Positions 1-9,404 of a stretch of DNA of 17,562 nucleotides are shown here, piece by piece. The first letter of the stretch is position 1; each line of letters begins with the position of its first letter. The notes beneath the pieces are model-generated. The model made no database searches. It was not told the DNA's origin and saw only the letters and a program-made list of their open reading frames with translations. The position numbers and the translations under genes were made by a program. The stretch comes from Lewinellaceae bacterium (lineage in GTDB: Bacteria > Bacteroidota > Bacteroidia > Chitinophagales > Saprospiraceae), in the NCBI GenBank assembly GCA_016713985.1, contig JADJOD010000049.1, forward strand, positions 1 to 17,562. Direction: 5' to 3'.

Positions 1-1831
1 GGTGGTAGTCTTTTACCACGCCGACGACGTTTCTCGGCACGGAATCGCCGGCCATCACCTGCCGGCCCAGCGCATCGTCGGGGTTTTGAAAACCGAAAAT
101 TTTCGCGGCGGTCTCGTTGAGTACGACGTTAAATTCGTCGGCTTTGTAATTTTCTGAAAAACCACGCCCGGCCACTAATTGCAATTGGTATTGCCCGATG
201 AACCGGTCGTCGACACCCATGGTGCGGCAGCGTTTATTCAGTCCGCCGTCGAGGCGGGTAAAATCGGTGGAATTGCCGATTTCTCCACCCGGAACTCCCG
301 TGCTTCGGGTGGTTGAAACGATGCCTGCCAGCGCGTTGACCTCGTTCAGAAAACTGCGCACGGGCGCCTGCCCTGCCGAGTCCGGGCGCGAGGCGCTTTC
401 TTCCAATACCAGCGTCTGGCCGATATCCACACCCAGCGCCTGTTTTTGCATGTATTGCATCTGAAAAAATAAGGCCAGCACCCCGGTCACCAATAAAATG
501 GCGATGGAGAACTGCCCGACCACCAGCGTTTTGCGCAGTCGCGCCTTGCTGCCTGTCGCACCTTTTGCCAGCATATTTTTCAGCGAAAAAACGGGGTTAA
601 AACCGGCCAGCACCCGCGCCGGGTAAAGGCCCGCAAACAAATACTCCCAGCCCAAACAACGCGACCAGCAAGGCCAGAAGCCCAACCCCTGAGGCAGCAA
701 ATCCACCGGAGCGCGGTCCACGAGACGGGCGAACGTGTTGAGCATCAATACAAAAAACACCGCGCCAAGTGAAATCGCCAACAGGTTGACCAACAAGGAT
801 TCGGTCAAAAACTGCCGGATCAAATGCCCCGATGTTGCGCCGTTCACCTTCCGGACGCCGACTTCTTTGCCGCGGTCGAGCGCCCGGGCAGTGGCGAGGT
901 TGACGTAGTTGAGCCAGGCAATGAGTAAAATGAGCAGGCCCGCCGCGCCGAGGGCGTAGATAAATTTAAAATCGCCGTTACCCGTCAGTTCGTAGTCGGC
1001 CCGTAATTGGAACGCAGGTGAATGTCGCGCATAGGCTGAAGGATAAATCGCTGGTCAAAACCTTCTTTTTTCATCTTTTTCCCCATGTAGCGCTCGGTGA
1101 AGGCGGGCAATTTCGCCGCCAGGGCTTCGGCATCGGCGCCGGGGCGCAGCAGCAGATAAGTGTAAAAATCCGACCAACCCCAACTGCCCCTCGGCATCGC
1201 CGCCGTTTTCCTTTACCTCTTTTACATACGTCGGATAATCGAGCAACATGCTGAGCCGCATGTACAGGTGTGAATTAACGGGCGGGTTTTCGAGCAACCC
1301 GCGCACCGTCCATTCACTGTCGCGGAATTTGAAGGATTTGCCGATGGGATTTTCCTTTCCAAAAAGCACACCCGCCATTTTTTCCGTCAGCACCGCGGAA
1401 TACGGTTGCGAAAAACACGTTTTGGGGTCGCCTTCCAGCATTTTAAAGGAAAAAATGTCAAAAAACGAAGCATCCGCGTAACAGCCGCCCACCTGTTCCA
1501 TGACCTCGCCGCGTTTGGCCAAGCCGCCGAAAAACCGCAGGCGAACCATGTCTTCCACTTCCGGGAAGTCTTTTTTCAGGTGCGGGCCGACCGCCGGGTA
1601 TGTGAACGCGAAAGTTTGCAACCCGCCGCCTTTTTCCTGCACGGTCATCGGTACGCGGTAGATGCGTTCGGCGTTGACCTGGAAATCGTCGTAACTCCGC
1701 TGGAACTGGATGAAGTTCAGCAACAACAGGCAAACCGCCACGCCGATGGCTAAGCCGAGGATGTTGACGCCGGTGAAAACTTTGTTTTTCAGCAGGTTTC
1801 GCAGGGCGAGTTTGATGTTGTTGGCAAGCAT
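1..1831 (-). pseudogene. MacB/FtsX-type ABC transporter permease P1, frame-disrupted, 3' end off the window
   Basis: Inner-membrane permease of the MacB/FtsX superfamily, here without its ATPase. The start at 1831 gives MLANNIKLALRNLLKNKVF, the usual cytoplasmic lead-in, followed by a first membrane helix at about residues 20-42 and the first MacB-core periplasmic domain. The FtsX signature appears as GKEVGVRKVNGAT (coding bases near 840-880), next to the helix ending AWLNYVNLATARA. The second half (RKTLVVGQFSIAILLVTGV, then a second periplasmic domain ending NVVGVVKDYH) runs off the left edge. The reading frame changes four times, near 1190, 1000, 680 and 638; the last two compensate each other. 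No in-frame nonsense codon occurs in any segment. The leader upstream of the ATG is AT-rich with no Shine-Dalgarno. Family assignment is firm; substrate is unknown. Whether the frameshifts are real or assembly errors is open. Confidence 0.85.
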
Positions 1832-1870
1832 GTTATGTTATTTAAGTCGTTACCTGTCAATTTATTGTCG

Positions 1871-1940
1871 GGATCAGGATTTTCAGAATTTGAGGAATTC
1901 CGGAATTCTGAAAATTCTCAAATTCTGAAAATCCTGATCC
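1871..1940. repeat. 24-bp perfect inverted repeat between P2 and P1
   Basis: Bases 1871-1894 are the exact reverse complement of 1917-1940. The 22-base spacer holds a further perfect palindrome, GAATTCCGGAATTC, at 1895-1908. The arms are made of related short words (TTCAGAATT, AATTCTGAAA, ATCCTGATCC), suggesting a degenerate heptad-type repeat. It starts two bases after the P2 stop (1942-1944) and lies 39 bases before the P1 start. In RNA it would fold into a long hairpin able to protect or attenuate the transcript. No U-tract follows, so a classical intrinsic terminator is not supported. Confidence 0.85.
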
Positions 1941-1941
1941 T

Positions 1942-4324
1942 TTACTCACTACGCAATGACTTCACCGGGTTCGCCAAAGCCGCTTTTACCGATTGAAAAC
2001 CCACCGTCAGGGCTGCCACCACAAACGTCAGCAGCAATGACAACCGAAAATGCCGCTCCGAGCGAGATGCGAAACGTATAATTGTCGAGCCAGCGGTTCA
2101 TCGCCCACCACGCCAGCGGCATACTCAACACAAACGCGACCAGCAGCAGGCGGGTGTACTCCTTGCCGAACAACCACAAAACACCCGCCACGGTCGCGCC
2201 CAGTGTTTTGCGGATACCGATTTCCTTGCGTTTGCGCGCCACCATAAACGCCGCCATGCCGTAGAGGCCAAGACAGCCGACAAAAACGGCGATCCCGGCG
2301 AACAGGCGCATCAATTGCAACACGATGCTTTCCTGCTCGTAAAATTTGGCGAGGCGGGTATCCATAAATTCGTACTCGAAAAAGTAGTCCGGGAAAAGGC
2401 CCGACCAGATCTTTTCGACGGCGGCCAGTGCAGTTTTTTGGGTTTGCATATGGAGGCGCAGGGCACAGTTGTCGAAATCACCCGCGTCGGACATCAGCAC
2501 CTGCGCGTGGATGGGTTCGTGGAAAGAGCGGTTGTGAAAATTTTTGACAACACCCACGACCGGGAAACCCCGTTTTCCGTCGAATACTTTTTTGCCAAGC
2601 ACTTCTTCCGGAGAAGCGAGGCCAAGTTTGCTCATAAGTTCTTCATTGACAAGTAATTCACGCACGGTGTCGCTGCGCTCAAGATTGCGTCCGGCCACTA
2701 ATTTCAGTCCGAAAGTTTCGAGGTAGCGGTCGTCCTGCGATTTCAAGTTGACATCCCAGTTTTCGTTGTCCGGGCGGCCTTCCAGCCGGATGCGGGTACC
2801 CCAATTGTTGTCGGAAGCGGGCGGCTGCGAACAAAGCGTGATGCTTTCCACACCGACCAAGCTGCCGAGTTGCTGCCGGAGTGTGTTTTGTTTGGCGGCA
2901 TCGTACCGGCCCGGGATGGGCACCGTTACAATACCTTCCCGCTGGAAACCGAGGTCGGCTTTGCGGGTATATTCCATTTGAGCCGTGACCGTCACTGCCC
3001 CGATGATGAGCATTTGTGAAATGGCGAATTGTGTACCGACCAGCAGGCGGCGCAGTGAAAAACCGCCTGCCTTTTGCCCTGTACCCATACCTTTCAGCGA
3101 TTCGGCCGGGCGAAAACCCGACAACATGAGTCCCGGATAGGCGCCCGACAAAAAGCTACAACCAGCATCAGCGCGGCCAAAAACCGTAAAACATCACGCC
3201 GCCTGCCGCCTGCATCGTCAGATTTACGCCCAGAAGTGTGTTGAGCGCGGGCAAGGCAAAATAAGCGGCCGCCAGCCCGATGGCGGTCGAAAAACAGCAC
3301 AATCAGGCCCGTTTCGGACATAAATTGCCAGAAAAGTTGCATCCGGGTGCTGCCGATCGCTTTGCGCACCCCACCTCCCGGGCGCGGGAGAGGGCTTGCG
3401 CCGTGGCCATATTGACAAAATTGACGCAGGCGGTCAGCAACAGGAACAACCCTATGAGCGCCAGTGCCCAAACATATGCCATACGGATACCCGTACCCAG
3501 TTCCGGGTCGAAATGCACCGCAGTCAGCGGCACGGCGTGGTAGAAAAACTCGCGCACTTCCGGGTGGAAATATTTTTCCCGAAAAGCGGCGAATGAATTT
3601 TCCAGTTCTGCCGCCGTATGACCTTCACGCAGCGTGGCAAAACACTGGGTGCCGCCGTTGATGCCGCCCCAGTTGTTGAGCATCCGTTTTGCGTCGGGAT
3701 CGGCGGTCAACGTGGCCCAGGAGCAGTAGATCTGGTAGCGCAGGTCGGTATTTTCCGGAACATCGCGAAGTATTCCAACTATCTGATAATCAGCGTTATT
3801 ATTGACCCGGAAGGACTTGCCGAGGGCGTCTGTTGTCCCGAAATATTTAAGGGCCGTCTTCTCTGTGACCAGCGCGGTGTTCGGCTGAAGAAATCCCTGC
3901 ATACTGCCTTGCACGAGTGGCAGGTCAAAAATTTCAAAAAACTCCGGCTCAGCGAAGGCGCGGGTGTTTTCTTCTTTGAATTTGACCGGCGCCGTGCCCT
4001 CTTTGGTCAGCGTCACCAACGAATTTTGGCGGGCGGAAACCATCGCCGTTTTTCCAAAAAAGCATACTCCTGCCGCAAAGCCATGCTCATAGGGTATGGT
4101 ACATTGCCCTCGCGTGAAGTCACTTCACCCTTGGCTTCAGTCGTGACCAGCACCGTTCGGTCGGCTTTCGTGTGAAACCGGTCGATGCTCAAATGGTGAC
4201 TCACCAGCAGGAAGATCAGCACGCAACAGGCAATGCTGAGACCCAGTCCCAGGGTGCTGAGGGCGGCAAAGGTTCGGTTGCGATGGAGGCTTCGGAAGGC
4301 GACTTTGATGTAATTCGAGAGCAT
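1942..4324 (-). pseudogene. MacB/FtsX-type ABC transporter permease P2, six frameshifts
   Basis: Full-length permease of the same family, about 794 codons once frames are joined. The start at 4324 gives MLSNYIKVAFRSLHRNRTF. The segments then read through the first helix, the periplasmic core domain (EPEFFEIFDLPLVQG), the first FtsX signature (REVG then RKAIGSTRMQLFWQF), the second amphipathic start (LRRLLVGTQFAISQMLIIGAV), the second core domain (FPVVGVVKNFHNRSFHEPI) and the last FtsX module (RKEIGIRKTLGATVAGV). Frames change at about 4049-4061, 3369-3372, 3290-3294, 3179-3183, 3150-3154 and 2047-2050, all at mononucleotide runs. At 3369-3372 the expected G5 is read as G4. After the last shift the frame ends LTVGFQSVKAALANPVKSLRSE with a TAA at 1942-1944, the family's usual end; without that shift the frame would stop at 1949. 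Its C-terminal helix region (NYTFRISLG) differs from its neighbours' YRIDIQWWMF. The gap to P3 is 91 bases. Confidence 0.87.
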
Positions 4325-4390
4325 GACTTAACACATAAGTTGTTGAAAATTAAATTTTTGTATCCCGGAATTATGCTATCCGTTCTTTCA

Positions 4391-4412
4391 TTCTGCAAAT
4401 TCTGATTCTGAC
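4391..4412. repeat. Short heptad-type repeat remnant after P3
   Basis: On the minus strand the bases just after the P3 stop read TCAGAATCAGAATTTGCAGA, with the CAGAAT word repeated at close to 7-base spacing. The same word occurs in the inverted repeat at 1871-1940 and, as TTCTGATCC, just after P7 (16441-16449). It is too short to prove a family on its own. Confidence 0.35.
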
Positions 4413-4415
4413 TTT

Positions 4416-6831
4416 TTATTCGCTTCGCAACGATTTGACCGGATTTGCCAACGCCGCCCGCACACTCTGAAAACCCACCGTCAAAAACGCAACAGCCACT
4501 GCCCCTGCCCCTGCAACTACAAACATCCACCATTGAATATCAATACGGTACGCAAAATCGGCGAGCCATTTCTGCATGAAAAAATAAGCGGGCGGCGAAG
4601 CGATGACTATGGCTATGACAACGAGTTTTAAAAAGTCTTTTGCCAAAAGGCTCGTGATGCCGGTCATCGACGCGCCGAGTACTTTGCGGATGCCGATCTC
4701 CTTCCTGCGCCGCTCGGCCATGAAGGTTGCGAGGCCAAACAGCCCCAGGCAGGCCACCAGAATGGCGAGCCCCGAAAAAAACGACATCAACGCACCCATA
4801 CGTTGTTCGGTGCGGTAAAGGGCATCGTATTGTTCGTCGAGAAAGATGCAATTGAAAGGGCGCATGGGAGCCACCGATTTCCACGCCGTTTCCATTTGCG
4901 ACAATACCGTGCGCATGTCCTGCCCCTTGCCCACCCGCGCCAGCACCGAGGCAAAGTGAAGCATTCCCGGTTCGTTAAAAAGCACAACCGGCTCTACTTT
5001 TCCCCGGAGTGAAGCGGTGTGAAAATCGCGCACCACGCCCACGATGGTGCCCGGGCCGCGTTGGGCTGCGTTTCCGAGCAGGCATTTTCGCCCGACCGCT
5101 TCCTCTGTCGTAAGGTTATAATGCCGCAAAAAGGCTTCATTGACAATAAATTCGTTGATGGTGCTGTCGCCCCGAATTTTAGCGGGGTCGAAATTCCGTC
5201 CCGCAAGCAATTGAATACCAAGCGTTTGCAAATAATGAACATCGGCGGAAACGCCGCCTACCATGTGCCAGTCGCTACCGTCGGCCGGGTTGGGGTCGAG
5301 TGAAAAACCGTTACCAATGACGGTCTCGAACGGCGAACGCCCGGCGCGCGCCACCGATTCGACGCCGCTCAAGGTCCGCAGTTGTTCGCAAAAAGGTTCG
5401 AGGTGTTTTAACAATTCAACATTGCCCCGCAAAAAGATAACTTGTTCTTTGTCAATGCCGAGTTTTTTGGTTTGCATAAAATCGAGTTGCGCGCGCACGA
5501 CCACGGCGCCGACAATCAGCATGGTTGAAATGGCAAATTGGCAAATCACCAGCCCCCGGCGCAGTGTCAGTCCGGCCACGCTGTATCGGGTCGACTGCCC
5601 TTTCAGCACGGTCATCGGCCTGAAACGCGACAATACGAAGGCCGGGTAAAAGCCGGCCAACAGGGAAAGCAGCAACCAGCCCGCCCCGATTCCTGCCAAA
5701 AATCGCGCTTCCAACAGCCGGAACGGGATCTCCTGGGCGAGTAAATCGTTCAACACAGGCAAAAACATCTGCGCCAAACCGATCGAAATCAATACCGCCG
5801 GTAGTAACAGTAAAAACGATTCGCTCAAAAACTGCCGTATCAATTGCCCCCCTTGCGCCCCGACAGCCTTGCGAATGCCCACTTCTTTGGCTCGCATCGA
5901 GGCTCGGGCGGTCGTCAAGTTGACATAATTGACGCAGGCCATCAGCAAAATCAGCGCAGCGACCACCCCGAAAATGCCGAGGTATCTGCGGTCGGTGATG
6001 CGGAGTTGATTGGAAAAATTGAACGCTTGCGTGTTGAAATGCACCTCCGTCAGCGATTCCAGCGGCAAATGCAGGGTGTTTTGGTCGGGATCGGCTTCGG
6101 GATTGACCCATTTTTCAATTTTCGCAGCGAGGGCTGACGGGTCGGCGCCGGGGCGCAGCAGGAGCCAGGTGGTATATTCGGGGTTGTTCCATTCGACATT
6201 ATTTTCGGAGGCAGCGAAATTGTCGAGGCTGTAATGAGAGGTCAGAAAATTGAACGAGAAGTGCGAATTGGCAGGCACGTCCACCACCGCCGCGACTTCG
6301 TAGTTTTTTTTGTTGTTGAAATTCAACGTTTTACCCAGCGGCGAAGCGTTGCCGAAATACTTGCGCGCCATTTTTTCCGTAATGACGAGTGTGTTCGGGC
6401 GGTTGAGTGCGGTGGAAAGGTCGCCTTGTACGGCTTTAAAATCCAGCACTTTGAAAAAATTGGGGTCGGCATAGCAAAAACCCGGTTCGTCGAACATGAT
6501 TTCGCCGTGCCGGATGGTGCGGGAGCCGCCATTCGCCCGAAAACCGCGTAGCGTCTTCTATTTCCGGGAACTGGTTTTTCAGTTGCGGCGCCACGAAAAC
6601 GGGCACCGAAGGCGACAAGGTTTGCGTGCCGCCCATTAAGATATCATAATTGACACGAAAAATACGCTCTTTTTTGCTGTGAAACCCGTCGAAACTCAGT
6701 TCGTGGCTGATATACAATACGATGAGCAGGCAAGAAACCAGGCCGATACTCAGTCCTGCGAGATTAAGCAACGTATAGCCGCCGTTGGTTTTGAGCGTTC
6801 GAAAAGCGAGGAGCAGGTTGTTTTTTAGCAT
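4416..6831 (-). CDS. MacB/FtsX-type ABC transporter permease P3, one frameshift
   Basis: Two-half MacB/FtsX permease, 804 residues after correction, matching P4 (814) and P5 (798). The start at 6831 gives MLKNNLLLAFRTLKTNGGY. Helix 1 is at about residues 20-42, periplasmic core domain 1 at about 45-275, and the first FtsX signature AKEVGIRKAVGAQGG at about 314-328, just after the helix ACVNYVNLTTARA. The second half restarts at TLRRGLVICQFAISTMLIVGA and contains the core motif GTIVGVVRDFHTASL and the final signature RKEIGIRKVLGASMTGITSL. One frameshift lies at the A4 run 6540-6543 (T4 on the coding strand). Removing one T restores EDATRFRANGG, and the total length is one base over a multiple of three. 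The longest uninterrupted piece starts at an internal Met (6497), which is not the true start. The gap to P4 is 50 bases. Its C-terminal block is nearly identical in DNA to that of P4. Confidence 0.92.
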
Positions 6832-6881
6832 CGTCTCGGTTTTTTTAATTCATTGAAGGTCACTGTCTTAAAATTATTAAT

Positions 6882-9326
6882 TCATTCGCTACGCAACGAT
6901 TTGACCGGATTCGCCAATGCGGCCTTCACGCTCTGAAAACCCACCGTCAAAAACGCAACAGCCACTGCCCCTGCCCCTGCAAGTGCAAACATCCACCATT
7001 GAATATCAATACGATACGCAAAATCGGCGAGCCATTTTTTCATAAAATAATAGGCCAGCGGCGAGGCGATGAAAATGGCGATGACCACCAATTTCAAAAA
7101 ATCTTTGGCCAAAAGCGAGGTAATCCCCGCCACCGTCGCGCCCAAAACTTTGCGGATTCCGATTTCTTTCGTCCGGTTTGCAACAGCCAAAGCGGCCAAA
7201 CCGAACAAACCGAGGCAAGCCAAAAAGATGGAAATGCCGCCCGCCCACGAGATGATTTTGCCCAGCCGCGCCTCCGATTTGTAAAAACGGTCGAGGTTTT
7301 CGTCCAAAAAACTATACTTGAACGGCAGCACTGGTTCCACGCCCGACCAGGCGTTTTTCAAAGCCGCCAAAGTCGGGACGGGGTCGCCCGGAGCCAGCCG
7401 AACGAAATACTTAAAGGGTTGATAACCATTGAATTGGTGAAACATTTGGGGCAAAATTTCTTCTTTCAAAGGCCGAAAATGGAAGTTCCGAACCACGCCG
7501 ATGACGGTCGGTTGAGGATGTTTTGGGTCTTCGTGGTAGCCCAAAAGTTGCTGGCCGACGGCATTTTCGACCGTCCAACCAAACTCGCGCACCATGCTTT
7601 CGTTGATGATGATCGACGAAACGGTGTCCACCGAATTGCCCGGCTCGAAATTGCGCCCGGCGAGCAAATCCATTTTCAACAAACCGAGGAATTTTTCATC
7701 CACAAAATATTCATAAGCCTCATGCGATTTGCCTTGATAACCCCAACCTGAACGACTCCAACCTTGCCCTGCGCCCAAACCAAGTTCGCTGCCGGAAATG
7801 CCCAAAACATTCGGAATTTCACTGGCTTTCTGTTTAAATAAGGGAAAAATTCGCTTGGAATTGGCGCCCGAAGCATCCACGACGACCACGTTTTCGCGGT
7901 CGAAACCGGGGTTTTTCGTGCGCATAAAATCGAGTTGCTGCAGCATGACCAGCGTCGAAACCACCAGCCCGACGGACAAAACGAACTGGCTGGTGACCAA
8001 TGTTTTTGTAAAAAAATTGGAGCCGCCGAGCCGCACTTTTTGCTTCAAAATCTCCAACGGTCGAAAACCCGACAACACCAAAGCCGGGTAAACTCCAGCC
8101 AAAACGCCCGTCAAAATGACCAATCCGACGAGCATCCAGCCCATTTCCGGAAACTGTTGGAAGGAAAAAACCAGTTTGCGGTCGGCCATTTCATTGAACG
8201 CGGGGAGCATCGTTTTTGCCAATAGCAGTCCCAAAACGCCCGAAATCGCGGCCAAAAACAGTGATTCCGTCAAAAATTGACCAATCAAAAGCCGTCGCTC
8301 GCTGCCCATCACTTTTCGGATGCCCACCTCGCGGGCGCGCCCGGCCGAGCGGCCAATTGCCAAAGTTGTGAAATTCACGCAAGCAATCGCCAGCACCCCG
8401 GCGGCAATGGCCAGCAAAGTCCAAATGCTGCGCGGCTCGACCGGCGGCACGTCGCCGCCGCTGACCATCGTTTGGGTGTGCATCGCGCGCAGCGGCTGCA
8501 ATCGATAAGTTATGGGTGCGCCGTCGCCCGTCCATTGCCCTTCTTTTCGGAGTTCCTGTTCCTCGCCCGGGTAATATTTTTGGCGAAATTGGAGCCAGCG
8601 GTTGGCATCGGTCGCCAGGCCGCTGCCTTCCCGTAGTTTTACAAAAGTAAAATAGGCCGAATGCGACCAACTCGTCCAGCGTTTTTCCATGCGCGGCAGG
8701 TTTCGCAAGGCCTCAAAATTGCCCAAAGCCGAGAAGGTCACGGTCGAATTGGACGGCAAATCCTCGGCCACCGCCGACACGGTGAACGGCACAAATTGCT
8801 CACCGTTTTTGATTTCCAAAACACGCCCAATCGAATTGGCTTCGCCAAAAATTTGGAGCGACGTTTTTTCGGTCAAAACAATGTTGTTGAGTTCTTTCAA
8901 TGCCGTGGCGCGGCTGCCATATTTCAATGGAAAAGTCAGGACGTCAAAAAAATCGGGGTCGGCGAACGAAATCTCCAATTTCGAGACCACGCCGTTCGCC
9001 CGGACAAAATCCGCGCCCCAGCCACTTCGCATCCGCACGGCTTTTTCAACATCTGGAAAATCCGCTTCGAGCGCGGGCGCGAGCGGGATGGGCAAATACG
9101 GATCGCCCTCGCTGCCCTCGCCGCGCATGGCTTCCGTCCAACGAAACACCCGAAAAACACGGTCGGCATCGGCGTGAAACCGGTCGTAATTGAATTCATG
9201 GACAGAATAAAGCAAAAAAAGGCTGAAACAGGCCAGCCCGATGCTCAGTCCGAGGATGTTGATAGCGGTCAGGCCTTTTTGTTTTTGGAGGTCGCGGAAG
9301 GCGATTTTTATAAAATTTTTGAGCAT
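6882..9326 (-). CDS. MacB/FtsX-type ABC transporter permease P4, intact
   Basis: Intact 814-residue inner-membrane protein with two MacB-core/FtsX halves. Predicted helices lie at about 20-42, 302-323, 350-372, 398-418, 442-463, 694-715, 742-762 and 776-797. The periplasmic core domains are at about 45-295 and 465-690. FtsX signatures are REVGIRKVMGS (333-342) and KEIGIRKVLGA (720-730); the conserved VIGVVRNFHFRPL of core domain 2 is at about 608-620. MacB-class permeases use ATP hydrolysed by a partner in the cytoplasm to drive work on periplasmic substrates (mechanotransmission); that role is known for the family and only inferred here. No partner ATPase is in the window. The start MLKNFIKIAFRDLQKQKGL matches the family lead-in; the leader reads ATTAAGCC before ATG with no Shine-Dalgarno. 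It ends with the family tail NPVKSLRSE. The gap to P5 is 78 bases. Substrate unknown. Confidence 0.96.
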   Translation of the reverse strand: MLKNFIKIAFRDLQKQKGLTAINILGLSIGLACFSLFLLYSVHEFNYDRFHADADRVFRVFRWTEAMRGEGSEGDPYLPIPLAPALEADFPDVEKAVRMRSGWGADFVRANGVVSKLEISFADPDFFDVLTFPLKYGSRATALKELNNIVLTEKTSLQIFGEANSIGRVLEIKNGEQFVPFTVSAVAEDLPSNSTVTFSALGNFEALRNLPRMEKRWTSWSHSAYFTFVKLREGSGLATDANRWLQFRQKYYPGEEQELRKEGQWTGDGAPITYRLQPLRAMHTQTMVSGGDVPPVEPRSIWTLLAIAAGVLAIACVNFTTLAIGRSAGRAREVGIRKVMGSERRLLIGQFLTESLFLAAISGVLGLLLAKTMLPAFNEMADRKLVFSFQQFPEMGWMLVGLVILTGVLAGVYPALVLSGFRPLEILKQKVRLGGSNFFTKTLVTSQFVLSVGLVVSTLVMLQQLDFMRTKNPGFDRENVVVVDASGANSKRIFPLFKQKASEIPNVLGISGSELGLGAGQGWSRSGWGYQGKSHEAYEYFVDEKFLGLLKMDLLAGRNFEPGNSVDTVSSIIINESMVREFGWTVENAVGQQLLGYHEDPKHPQPTVIGVVRNFHFRPLKEEILPQMFHQFNGYQPFKYFVRLAPGDPVPTLAALKNAWSGVEPVLPFKYSFLDENLDRFYKSEARLGKIISWAGGISIFLACLGLFGLAALAVANRTKEIGIRKVLGATVAGITSLLAKDFLKLVVIAIFIASPLAYYFMKKWLADFAYRIDIQWWMFALAGAGAVAVAFLTVGFQSVKAALANPVKSLRSE

Positions 9327-9404
9327 GGCTTAATTTTTTAGTTTGTTGAAAACCAAATAATCAGGGTAGAAAAGACACTTTTTAAAAAATGCCTTTTCCA
9401 AAAA

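Noticed and set aside
3618..4175. Plus-strand open frame of 185 codons opposite P2.
   Set aside because: It lies antisense to a recognisable permease segment and shows no domain; the same holds for the long plus-strand frames opposite P4, P5 and P6 (for example 6999-7751, 8661-9341, 9699-10709 and 13557-14258).
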